A stretch of DNA of 64,000 bases, from contig CAYNOT010000013.1 of assembly GCA_964398945.1 (NCBI GenBank), forward strand, positions 1 through 64,000, written 5' to 3'. The position numbers and the translations under genes are program-made. The stretch comes from JBGTGG01 sp964398945. Lineage in GTDB: Bacteria; Bacteroidota; Bacteroidia; Cytophagales; Cyclobacteriaceae. The number at the start of each line of letters is the position of its first letter. Within the stretch, counting starts at the first letter, position 1. Below the pieces are notes generated by a model. It worked only from the letters and a program-made list of their open reading frames with translations, was not told the origin of the DNA and did no database searches. This document shows positions 8,101 to 15,043 of the stretch, one piece after another.

Positions 8101-9771
8101 AGCAATCTGGACGGAACCATCTCCGGGCTCTTTAAAATAAAAGGTGACCTGTTAAGCCCTGATATTCGGGGTGAAGGGAATATTGAGAATGGCCAGATCA
8201 TGATCAATTATTTGCAAACCCTTTACAAAATAAAAGGAACAATCGGGATGACCCCCACCTCCATAGACTTTAGAAGAATTGAGCTTACAGACGAATTCAA
8301 TAATACAGGTCAATTGAACGGATCTATCACGCATGTTGATTTCAAGCAAACACAAATTGATATCGCTGCACAATTTCGAAACTTTCAGGTACTGAAAACA
8401 ACAACAAAAGACAACTCTTTGTTTTATGGACAAGGGATTGCAACAGGCGATGTCAGCTTTAGAGGGCCTGCCTCAAATTTGAAAATTACAGCCAATGCAC
8501 GAACAGACCGAAACACCCGGATATTCATTCCACTCTCGGGCACTTCTGGTGGGTATGCAAAAAAAGAATTTATCAATTTTGTAAACTTCACCGATACCAC
8601 CTATATCAACGAAAACAAAGGGGAAGAGAAAAACAGGATAAGTTTAACTGGCGTTACCTTCGACTTAAACCTGGATGTTACCCCTGATGCCTATTGCGAA
8701 CTGATTTTCGATATAAAATCAGGTGACATTATCCGTGGGCGTGGCAAAGGGGAGATAAAACTACAACTCGATACAAAAGGGGAGTTCAATATGTTTGGCC
8801 CATTGGAGTTTACAGAAGGATGGTACAACTTTACGCTGGCAGGTGTAATCAACAAAGAATTTAATATTGAAAAAGGAAGTCGCATTACCTGGTTCGGGGA
8901 TCCGTATGGCGCCCTGCTGGACATCAAGGCATCCTATAACCAAATGACATCGCTTTCGGCAGTACTAACGGACCAAACGTTGGCTACCGCTCCCCAAGCC
9001 CGTAGAAAATACCCCGTGAATGTGATCCTTGATATCAGCGGGCCAATGCTGAATTCAGATATCACCTTTGATATTACTGCTGATAATTTGCCAACATCAG
9101 TTGCCTTTGTCGATCCTGATGATGGTTCAAATACAACGGTCAATCTTCAATTCGATTTTTTAGCTTTTAAAAACAGGCTGGACGAACAAGAAATGAAACG
9201 CCAGGTATTTAGTTTATTGATCCTTAGAAGAATATCGCCACCAGAATCTTTTGATACCAGCGGGGCAATTGTGAATAGTGTCAGTGAGCTCCTCTCCAAT
9301 CAACTTAGCTATTGGATGACACAAGTGGACGACAATTTAGAAATCGATGTTGACCTGGGAACGATGGATGAAGAGGCGTTCAGTACTTTTCAGCTTCGGC
9401 TTTCGTACACGTTCTTAAACGGCCGGATGCGCATCACCCGCGATGGCACCCAAAACAATCAATATTCCAATGGAACCAATGACGTTTCGAATATGGTGGG
9501 CGACTGGACCATCGATTACCTGCTAACACCCGATGGTAAGTTCCGTGTGAAAATGTATAATCGTAATAATGTGAACCCGATTGACCAAACGATGGGGAAA
9601 CAAAGTGCAATTACAACCGGTTTCAGTTTGATGCACACCCAAAATTTTAACGAGTTTAGAGAGCTTCTTCAATTCACAAGGAACAAATCAAAAGGAGCTT
9701 CCACAAAAAAAGAAGAAAAAGAAGAAACCAGCCCCAAGGATGCAGTACTGAAAGAAGATGATGAAAAGTAA
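5182..9771 (+). CDS. TamB-like translocation and assembly module protein
   Basis: A 1529-residue envelope protein. An N-terminal hydrophobic anchor lies at about residues 13-32, followed by a very long region rich in beta strands, like the beta-taco or AsmA-like lipid-transfer fold of TamB. The C-terminal third (about 1080-1480) matches the TamB_CD/DUF490 region, with segments such as IRGRGKGEIKLQLDTKGEF and GEWYNFTLAG-type repeats. TamB homologues span the periplasm and are implicated in phospholipid transport to, and protein assembly in, the outer membrane. The acidic-lysine C-terminal tail looks disordered. It overlaps the next gene by 11-14 bases and is divergent from tsaD. Confidence 0.9.
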   Translation: MNAQVIKNRILKILTYGLTGIGFLLISAFLILQFPPVQESIADRFLADFTQKTGFRSTITGLRILWFDRLELEGVRIIDPENNEMISAKNILINYSFTHLLSGKNINIDGLIIDSAYVALHRIHEYDTSTNLNINVFVNRINEAYSSSGSSGKSTQINLGEAFLTQSIFTFNDTRQDSITHGFDYNHFTVDIDEAQLQNFMILGDTTEFNVQTLIANDRKTGLKIKQLSTFFRLSQKAMEFKGLKLYANESFISDSIVFHYESQTDLNDFNNRVTMEANLANTIIDPRDIALFAPVMGKVTQPIHVSGKVNGKVNRFKVTQMDIGLGNTSLKGSIDLDGLPNTEETFIILNLLDSRIDFNDLSFLINESALNRLAPMGMHTLRGQFVGYPTDFVANGSFSNKVGRINSDINFKLNEADFDKSTYSGKLQLTNFDLGEYFNDTTTFQKINLNGKISGKGLSFQTADFTLDGKITSIGLMGYTYSKIETNAHFASEFFNGFLKIDDPNLKFNAIGSIDLRNKKNEIKIKASLDTSEFQNLKLSHDKLSIRSQIDVNITGLNIDSLLGTAVLKNIDITYKDQKLQLEDLTLQSDKIGKDKNFTVKSSLVDVDVKGDYYFTKVFKDIQKLITELQLNIQNDAEETKKYYRTHTFQPGNNYDLEYSLGIKNFSPISELLSIDFYINPGTEINGEFSHGYTTIFKAYSTIDTLSLKGNTFWDNEVDLTVSKIADSTNVLSMFYIDSKSQSFSGLKSNDLIVEGIWDRNHVDLTLDIEQDQQNNYLRLKGGVDFMPDSTQIQLLPSDILILDQKWKIDQDNLLRTKGREWSIKNLKFISGDQHIGLGGKISDNPDEKITLEIKDLDLTVLNAFTTKKIEGRLDGIVDVSNFYDKQVIQNNIVVNNLYVNDFLVGNIEGTNNWSTIEERFVLHFLIDRLGDKIVNLEGYYDPAQETNPLSVDAHLQKASLKIIEPFFDDIFSNLDGTISGLFKIKGDLLSPDIRGEGNIENGQIMINYLQTLYKIKGTIGMTPTSIDFRRIELTDEFNNTGQLNGSITHVDFKQTQIDIAAQFRNFQVLKTTTKDNSLFYGQGIATGDVSFRGPASNLKITANARTDRNTRIFIPLSGTSGGYAKKEFINFVNFTDTTYINENKGEEKNRISLTGVTFDLNLDVTPDAYCELIFDIKSGDIIRGRGKGEIKLQLDTKGEFNMFGPLEFTEGWYNFTLAGVINKEFNIEKGSRITWFGDPYGALLDIKASYNQMTSLSAVLTDQTLATAPQARRKYPVNVILDISGPMLNSDITFDITADNLPTSVAFVDPDDGSNTTVNLQFDFLAFKNRLDEQEMKRQVFSLLILRRISPPESFDTSGAIVNSVSELLSNQLSYWMTQVDDNLEIDVDLGTMDEEAFSTFQLRLSYTFLNGRMRITRDGTQNNQYSNGTNDVSNMVGDWTIDYLLTPDGKFRVKMYNRNNVNPIDQTMGKQSAITTGFSLMHTQNFNEFRELLQFTRNKSKGASTKKEEKEETSPKDAVLKEDDEK

Positions 9772-10633
9772 GGTAATGGTATTCGTGTTCCTGGTATTGA
9801 CCCTACAGGCAAGGGGGCAATCATCCGATACCACCACGGTGAACAAAAAAAGATTGACGGCTTTTGTCGTGGGTTCTACTGTTGCATATTCTGCTACCCT
9901 GATCGGATTAAATGAGTTGTGGTACAGTCAGTCGGGCAAGCAAGACTTTCAATGGTTCAATGATGCGGGGGAATGGAAACAAGTTGATAAGTTGGGGCAT
10001 TTTTTTTCGTGTTACTACTTTAGTTACAGTACTTCGCAAGCATTACGATGGACAGGTGTAAAGCCAAAAAAATCGGATTGGATTGGAGCACTAACGGGGT
10101 TTGCAATCATGGTCCCGATTGAGATTTTTGATGGATACTCCGAATCCTACGGGGCATCTGCAAGCGATCTGGCTGCGAATGCATTGGGTGCTGGGTTCTT
10201 TTATGGGCAGGCAGTTCTTTGGAATGAACAACGCATTTATCCTAAATTTTCATTTCATACCACACCCTATGCTTCACTTAGGCCTGAAGTACTTGGGGAA
10301 AACACACTATCCCAACTATTTAAAGATTACAACGGGCAAACCTACTGGCTTTCGGTTGATATGGACAAATTCCTTCGCTTTCCAAAATGGCTAAACTTAG
10401 CAGTGGGATATGGGGCAGAAGGAATGGTCTATGCCCATGATTCGTCAAATGAAGCCAATGGTTACCACGCCTATCGGCAATTCTATTTTGCATTGGATTT
10501 AGATCTTACGGCAATCAAGACCAGGTCCAAAGCACTAAAGTCGCTTATATTTTTCGCCAACATGATAAAAATCCCTGCCCCCACACTCGAATTCTCAAGC
10601 GAAGGCACCCGGTTCCACTTCTTCTATTTTTAG
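9758..10633 (+). CDS. DUF2279 domain protein, secreted or envelope
   Basis: A 291-residue protein with an N-terminal signal peptide (about 1-20, ending ARGQ). The core segment DKLGHFFSCYYFSYSTSQAL (about 74-93) is the hallmark of the DUF2279 family, whose biochemical function is unknown. Further on, the GASASDLAANALGAGFFYGQ segment suggests membrane association. ATG codons at 9758 and 9761 both overlap the end of the TamB gene, implying translational coupling and a possible joint envelope role. The C-terminal part has alternating hydrophobic residues, as in an outer-membrane strand, but no barrel can be confirmed. Confidence 0.78.
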   Translation: MMKSKVMVFVFLVLTLQARGQSSDTTTVNKKRLTAFVVGSTVAYSATLIGLNELWYSQSGKQDFQWFNDAGEWKQVDKLGHFFSCYYFSYSTSQALRWTGVKPKKSDWIGALTGFAIMVPIEIFDGYSESYGASASDLAANALGAGFFYGQAVLWNEQRIYPKFSFHTTPYASLRPEVLGENTLSQLFKDYNGQTYWLSVDMDKFLRFPKWLNLAVGYGAEGMVYAHDSSNEANGYHAYRQFYFALDLDLTAIKTRSKALKSLIFFANMIKIPAPTLEFSSEGTRFHFFYF

Positions 10634-10709
10634 GATTTAAAAATCAAGGCTTCGTTTTCAATATCCCGGGCAATTTCCTATCTTCCAACACCCTAAAAGT
10701 TAATGAACT

Positions 10710-11108
10710 ATGAATTTGCTCGAATTTACCAAAAACTATGCAGAAGAAATCGATGGACAATTCACCGATTACGACCACTCGAAATCAGTAATTGTAGTTC
10801 CGCTAACCGGTGACCGCTTCCAAACAGTGCTTTGCATCTCCCAAAAAAGCCAGGTGTCAGGAAAGGAACAAATTTCCATCACTTCCAAAGTTTGCCAGTT
10901 TAACGGCAATCTTGATCTAAAAAGCCTGCTGGAACAAAACGGCCACTTTGACTTCAGTAAGTTTATTTTGGAAGACGGATATCTAAAGGTAGATGCATCC
11001 GGGCTCGCAGCCTCCATGACGGAGGAACAACTCAAAGAAATGATCCAGGAAGTTGCACAACTTGCCGATCATTATGAGTTGAAGTTCACAGGTAAAGATA
11101 TACACTGA
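10710..11108 (+). CDS. Small cytoplasmic protein of unknown function, possibly YbjN-like
   Basis: A 132-residue protein without signal peptide or membrane segment. The predicted alternation of strands and helices and the LLEQNGHFDFSKFILEDGYL segment recall YbjN/type III chaperone-like folds, but I cannot assign a family with confidence. It is a plus-strand gene 76 bases after the DUF2279 gene and just ahead of the RNase P RNA gene. Base composition resembles its neighbours. Confidence 0.65.
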   Translation: MNLLEFTKNYAEEIDGQFTDYDHSKSVIVVPLTGDRFQTVLCISQKSQVSGKEQISITSKVCQFNGNLDLKSLLEQNGHFDFSKFILEDGYLKVDASGLAASMTEEQLKEMIQEVAQLADHYELKFTGKDIH

Positions 11109-11215
11109 GACATCCCACATTTTCATCTGTTACGGAAAATGCCCTCCCATGTCGGCACACAGGAAAAACTATGATAACATTTTCCCGTGTGTAACCCTTT
11201 TACCCGGGCATTTCT

Positions 11216-11223
11216 TATTTTTG
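11216..11223 (+). promoter_or_regulatory. TATTTTTG -7 box of the RNase P RNA gene
   Basis: TATTTTTG fits the TAnnTTTG consensus and ends four bases before the first base of the P1 helix of rnpB, exactly where a -7 element should lie if transcription starts at the mature 5' end. No convincing -33 TTG element was found. Confidence 0.6.
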
Positions 11224-11367
11224 CAATGCAAGCCGTCTTATCGCTCCCGTGACAACAATCAGGGGGGAGGAAAGTCCGGGCAACACAGAGCATCGTACTT
11301 CCTAACGGGAAGGCCCTCTCAGGTAAAAGCGGGAGGGACAGCCAGTGCCACAGAAAATATACCGTCC

Positions 11368-11385
11368 TCCCGATAGCTATCGGGA
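11368..11385. repeat. 18-bp perfect palindrome in the variable P12-type helix of rnpB
   Basis: TCCCGATAGCTATCGGGA is a perfect palindrome lying between ATACCG and TAAGGGTG of the RNase P RNA, where the variable P12 hairpin normally sits. I recall this sequence as a frequent dispersed palindrome in Bacteroidota genomes, so it may be an inserted repeat rather than a helix of independent origin. Confidence 0.6.
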
Positions 11386-11580
11386 TCGGGATAAGGGTGA
11401 AAAGGTGAGGTAAGAGCTCACCGCCCTAATGGTGACATTAGGGGCATGGTAAACCTTACGAGTTGAAAGGTCGAATAGGCTCGATTTTGAACGGCTCGTT
11501 CAATACCCGTCTGACGGGTTGTCGAGTGGGTAGACTGATAGATGCTGACTGCGAAGTCAGCACCAGATAAATGATAAGAA

Positions 11581-11596
11581 TCCCGAGTAATCGGGA
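11581..11596. repeat. TCCCGA-GTAA-TCGGGA hairpin near the 3' end of rnpB
   Basis: Two six-base arms enclose GTAA, which suits a GNRA-type tetraloop. The arms are identical to the ends of the palindrome at 11368-11385. It may be an ordinary RNase P helix. Confidence 0.45.
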
Positions 11597-11623
11597 GAAC
11601 AGAACCCGGCTTACAGGCTTGCA

Positions 11624-11633
11624 TTTTTTTTAT
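11624..11633 (+). terminator. T-run after the rnpB P1 helix
   Basis: The P1 helix of rnpB is followed at once by a run of eight T and a further T-rich stretch. The RNA 3' stem plus the T-run may act as an intrinsic terminator, although P1 is a long-range helix and the next gene begins only 26 bases on, so read-through is possible. Confidence 0.35.
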
Positions 11634-11649
11634 TCAACAAAAAAATTTG

Positions 11650-12801
11650 ATGTCAAAAATCCTGATTATCGAAGATGACCCAAAGATCAGGGCCATCCTT
11701 AAAGAAATTTTAGAAGAAAAAAACCACGAAGTAGAAGAAGCGGAAGATGGTGTGGAAGGCCTAAAAAAATTAGAGCAATCCTCCTACGACCTTTGCATCT
11801 GCGATATTAAGATGCCCAAAATGGACGGCATTGAGGTACTTGAAAAAGTCAATAAACAGGGTATTCAAACCAACTTTGTAGTCATCTCAGCACACGGCAC
11901 AATCGACATTGCAGTAGAAGCCGTAAAGAAAGGTGCCTTTGACTTTCTTCAAAAGCCTTTTGATCTCGGCAGGTTGGAAATAACCCTTCGCAATGCATTG
12001 GACAAAACCACGTTGGTACGGGAAACCAAAACCCTGAAGAAAAAGATTTCGAAGAAGTATGACATTGTAGGCGAATCCGAACCGATACAAGAAGTTATCG
12101 CCATGGTGGACAAAGTTGCGCCAACGGATGCACGGGTACTCATTACAGGTGCAAATGGATCCGGAAAAGAACTGGTAGCGCGAATGCTCCATGAAAAAAG
12201 CCAACGCGAAGCAGGCCCCTTGATCGAGGTGAACTGTGCGGCTATTCCCTCTGAGTTGATCGAGAGCGAATTGTTTGGCCACGAAAAAGGCGCTTTTACT
12301 TCTGCGGTCAAGCAGCGTATTGGAAAATTTGAACTGGCCGAAGGAGGCACGCTCTTTCTGGATGAAATCGGTGACATGAGCCTTTCAGCACAAGCTAAAG
12401 TTTTGCGGGCACTTCAAGAAAACAAGATCACACGGGTAGGTGGTGATAAGGAAATCAATGTGAATGTCCGCGTAGTTGCTGCTACGAATAAAGACCTGAA
12501 AAAAGAGATAGAAGAGAATAAATTCCGGGAAGATTTATACCACCGCCTTAGTGTCATCGTGGTGAAGGTACCGAGCCTTAATGAACGCCTTAACGATATC
12601 CCGCTGTTGGTAGACAAATTCCTGGAGGATATTGCAGAGGAGTATGGGGCAAAAAAGAAGGGAATAGAGACTGAAGCAATCGATGCCCTTCAAAAGCATA
12701 ACTGGACGGGAAACATCCGTGAATTACGAAATGTGACCGAACGATTGGTCATCATGGGCCATGAAAATATTTCAGCCGAAGACGTTGATAAATACCTCTA
12801 A
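11650..12801 (+). CDS. Sigma-54-type response regulator without DNA-binding domain
   Basis: A 383-residue NtrC-class protein. The receiver domain covers residues 1-120, with the acidic pocket Glu8-Asp9-Asp10 and phosphoacceptor Asp52 (CDIKMP). The AAA+ domain (about 140-375) has Walker A GANGSGKE, Walker B GGTLFLDEIGD, and an arginine-rich FREDLYHRLSV sensor region. The sigma-54 contact loop reads GAFTSA, where the usual motif is GAFTGA. The protein ends at the C-terminal helical part of the AAA+ module, with no Fis-type helix-turn-helix. From memory, close Bacteroidota homologues share both traits. ATG at 11650 is preferred over an in-frame TTG one codon before. No histidine kinase is adjacent. 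Confidence 0.92.
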   Translation: MSKILIIEDDPKIRAILKEILEEKNHEVEEAEDGVEGLKKLEQSSYDLCICDIKMPKMDGIEVLEKVNKQGIQTNFVVISAHGTIDIAVEAVKKGAFDFLQKPFDLGRLEITLRNALDKTTLVRETKTLKKKISKKYDIVGESEPIQEVIAMVDKVAPTDARVLITGANGSGKELVARMLHEKSQREAGPLIEVNCAAIPSELIESELFGHEKGAFTSAVKQRIGKFELAEGGTLFLDEIGDMSLSAQAKVLRALQENKITRVGGDKEINVNVRVVAATNKDLKKEIEENKFREDLYHRLSVIVVKVPSLNERLNDIPLLVDKFLEDIAEEYGAKKKGIETEAIDALQKHNWTGNIRELRNVTERLVIMGHENISAEDVDKYL

Positions 12802-12804
12802 CGC

Positions 12805-12927
12805 TTAAAGCTTCTGCTCAGCAGATTCTTTTTTAGGGGCTTCCTTCTTGGCGTAAGTAGGGCAAGTGTACTGACTACAAGCAGAAACAAACCCTGCGAG
12901 AAAGATTAAAGCGATAATTTTTTTCAT
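12805..12927 (-). CDS. 40-residue lipoprotein
   Basis: A short gene between the response regulator and the LuxE-family gene. The protein begins MKKIIALIFLAGFVSAC, a complete type II signal sequence with lipobox VSAC and lipidation Cys17. The mature part is only about 24 residues, with Cys22 and a Lys/Glu-rich tail (SQYTCPTYAKKEAPKKES). I recall similar tiny lipoproteins with the CPTYAKK segment in Bacteroidota; the function is unknown. A TATTTTTG promoter box lies upstream at 12996-13003. Its stop is three bases from the end of the convergent response regulator gene. Confidence 0.8.
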   Translation of the reverse strand: MKKIIALIFLAGFVSACSQYTCPTYAKKEAPKKESAEQKL

Positions 12928-12995
12928 GTGCTAAAGGTTATTGAAAACAGGCGCACCAAGTGATAGATCAACCGATACGGACTGTTTAGTCTTAG

Positions 12996-13003
12996 CAAAA
13001 ATA
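12996..13003 (-). promoter_or_regulatory. TATTTTTG -7 box for the small lipoprotein gene
   Basis: The minus strand reads TATTTTTG, a full match to TAnnTTTG, about 70 bases upstream of the lipoprotein ATG. This supports the small gene being expressed on its own. It could also be a chance match in an A+T-rich stretch. Confidence 0.45.
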
Positions 13004-13066
13004 AAATTCTTTCCTTTTAAAACAAATCTATTGGCCTATTAATCACTGAAATACCCTAATTAAAGG

Positions 13067-14056
13067 CTAATTCAACAACATATTGCATCCGCGCATGTCG
13101 CTGTTATCCAACCTGCCCAACACTTCAAATGATCCATTTTGATAGACACGCCCAATATCTTCGGTTTCGATAAAGGCAATTGAATGCCAGTTCGCCAGGT
13201 CAATTACGTTCAGGGCACTGGATTCCCCCCAGGGTGCAACCCCTCGCGGATCCGTAATGTCGCGGCCTGTAACCTTCATCCATGGGGGTAAATAAAACAA
13301 CTTCTCCCCTTTCGTGTACGCCTGGGAAAAGAGTTCCGTCATCCCGTATTCAGAATAAATACTTTTCACATTCATTGCTTCGCTTAAGCGGGTATGCAAT
13401 TCCTCCCGGATTATTTCTTTTCGGGTCCCTTTCATCCCGCCAGTTTCAAAAATCAAGCAATGGCTTAAATCAACATCATGTTTCTCGGCAAGTTCAAGCA
13501 ACGCAAATGAAACACCCCACAAAATAACGGGACGTTCACCACCGCGTAGATGTTCCAAATCTTTTAAAAGTTTGTCGATGTTGTTGAGATAAAAGCCGGA
13601 ATGGGATGACCCGGTCTGTTGAATAAAATGATCGATCATATACACGAGGGAAGAATCATTCCTTTCGAGATAAGAAGGAAGCAAAGCAAGCACATGATAC
13701 TGCTTCATCGACCCGAAAAAAAAATTGAAATTCCGCAGTGCGTGGCTCCTATAAAATCCCAGATTCCGAACATAATGCGAACTCGTGTTTGCCCCTGTGG
13801 TCCCACTGCTCCTGAATACGGTTTCCGGTGCCCAATTCCCGGTTTTAATGGAATGTCCCTTAAAAAAAGAAATCGGCATAAACGGTATTTCAGCAAGGGT
13901 TTTAACATCCTTGGGCTGAACCGACAAATTTGCTATCCATTGCCGGTATAATGGGTTATGTTCCGCCTGAAAGCGGAATAAAGCAAGTGCAATATTCTCG
14001 AAAGAGCGTTCGTTTACAGAATATAAAAGTGGTTCAAAACTTTTAAAAGTATCCAA
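13067..14056 (-). CDS. LuxE-family acyl-protein synthetase-like protein
   Basis: A 329-residue protein with the adenylate-forming motif FRSSGTTG at residues 81-88, matching PF04443 (LuxE), whose founding member activates fatty acids as acyl-AMP for the luciferase system. No lux genes are nearby, and the substrate is unknown; in Bacteroidota such proteins are usually annotated simply as acyl transferase. A glycine-rich segment SIYSEYGMTELFSQAY (about 237-252) resembles the adenylation motif that contacts AMP. The start is TTG at 14056, and no ATG lies close downstream. Its start is divergent from the lipoprotein gene at 14090, with 33 bases between. Confidence 0.82.
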   Translation of the reverse strand: MDTFKSFEPLLYSVNERSFENIALALFRFQAEHNPLYRQWIANLSVQPKDVKTLAEIPFMPISFFKGHSIKTGNWAPETVFRSSGTTGANTSSHYVRNLGFYRSHALRNFNFFFGSMKQYHVLALLPSYLERNDSSLVYMIDHFIQQTGSSHSGFYLNNIDKLLKDLEHLRGGERPVILWGVSFALLELAEKHDVDLSHCLIFETGGMKGTRKEIIREELHTRLSEAMNVKSIYSEYGMTELFSQAYTKGEKLFYLPPWMKVTGRDITDPRGVAPWGESSALNVIDLANWHSIAFIETEDIGRVYQNGSFEVLGRLDNSDMRGCNMLLN

Positions 14057-14089
14057 GCGTTACGTAATTTGATCGCAATAAAAATTTTC

Positions 14090-14947
14090 ATGAAGATACT
14101 GAAGGGGATATCGACTTGCTTGTTTTTTTCCATAATATTTGGCGCCTGCTTCGATCCGCCAACATTTCCCGTTGTTCCTGAAATTGAATTCGGGTCCATC
14201 AGATTTGTTGAAGCCAGCAACATCACCCAGAATGATTCACTGAACCTTACTATTATTTTCAGGGATGGTGATGGTGACCTTGGATTGTCCCCCACTCAAA
14301 CTGATGAGCCCTACAACAGTTCTAATTATTTCCTTGTCAATAACGGACAATTGATTAAAGTAGGGACAAAACAACTTTACACAAACTTACCTTCTTTTAT
14401 TAAACCTGGCCCCGGACAAACCGGAAAACTAGCCACGGTGCGTACGCGTAATGAGCTTGGGTTTGAATCGTTGCCACCCTATACGATTCCTTACAGTTGC
14501 ATCAACTATACATACGATTCCATCTACATAAGTGAAGAAGACAAGCATATTTTCGATGATTCATACAACCTGTATAAAACGTTGACTGCCCCCGGCCTGC
14601 CCAATGTCTATGTGTTGCTGGACACATTCTATTATGAAATCAACCCCTTTCACAACAATATCACAGTGGATTTTTTGGTCAAGAACAGCAACGGCACGTT
14701 TTCAGAATTTGATTGGGTTACGGAATTTTGCGTGGTAGACAACAAACCAGGACTATCGTATGATGGTCGTTTTCCTGTGCTTGCAGATAAAAGTGGTCCA
14801 TTGGAAGGCACATTGACCTATTCAATGGTCTCGTCAGGTTTTCTTGCTATGTTTAGCGTAAATACATTGAAGCTTAGAATCAAAGTATACGATCGGGCGC
14901 TCCATGTAAGTAATGTAATTGAAACACCGGAGTTTACGTTGCGGTAG
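14090..14947 (+). CDS. Lipoprotein of unknown function, first of a tandem pair
   Basis: A 285-residue protein with a type II signal sequence, MKILKGISTCLFFSIIFGAC, giving lipidation at Cys20. A short DGDGDLG motif occurs about 50 residues into the mature protein (FRDGDGDLGL), resembling calcium-binding acidic loops seen in Bacteroidota surface lipoproteins. The rest is predicted beta-rich. ATG at 14090 is preferred over one at 14069, because it places the charged N-terminus directly before the hydrophobic core. It is clearly paralogous along its whole length to the next gene: the segments around SLPPYTIP, CINYTYDSIYISEE and SNVIETPEFTLR are nearly the same in both. Function is unknown. Confidence 0.75.
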   Translation: MKILKGISTCLFFSIIFGACFDPPTFPVVPEIEFGSIRFVEASNITQNDSLNLTIIFRDGDGDLGLSPTQTDEPYNSSNYFLVNNGQLIKVGTKQLYTNLPSFIKPGPGQTGKLATVRTRNELGFESLPPYTIPYSCINYTYDSIYISEEDKHIFDDSYNLYKTLTAPGLPNVYVLLDTFYYEINPFHNNITVDFLVKNSNGTFSEFDWVTEFCVVDNKPGLSYDGRFPVLADKSGPLEGTLTYSMVSSGFLAMFSVNTLKLRIKVYDRALHVSNVIETPEFTLR

Positions 14948-15043
14948 TTGACCCCATATAAGTTTAAAGATGATGGAATTTAGAGGTCTTATCCTGACCA
15001 TTCTCGTATAATTAGCAAAAAAATAACTGTTAACAGCAATCAA

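Larger units (their letters stand above)
11227..11623 (+). ncRNA. rnpB: RNase P RNA, bacterial type A
   Basis: This is the catalytic RNA that removes 5' leaders from precursor tRNAs. The ends pair as P1 (TGCAAGCC at 11227-11234 with GGCTTGCA at 11616-11623). Conserved segments are visible in order: GAGGAAAGTCCGGGC, AACACAGAGCA, CTAACGGGAAGG, AGTGCCACAGAAAATATACCG, AAGGGTGAAAAGGTG with its GGTAAGAGCTCACC partner, and ACAGAACCCGGCTTA near the 3' end. A T-run follows directly after P1. About 397 bases is a normal size. Two variable helices are built from TCCCGA...TCGGGA palindromes (11368-11385 and 11581-11596). Confidence 0.96.

Noticed and set aside
5182..9771. Several minus-strand reading frames over 100 codons inside the TamB gene
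   Set aside because: They are antisense shadows of a long gene with compatible codon use. None has a recognisable domain or promoter.
13067..14056. Bioluminescence operon
   Set aside because: No luciferase or acyl reductase genes are present in the window; only the LuxE-type domain is seen.
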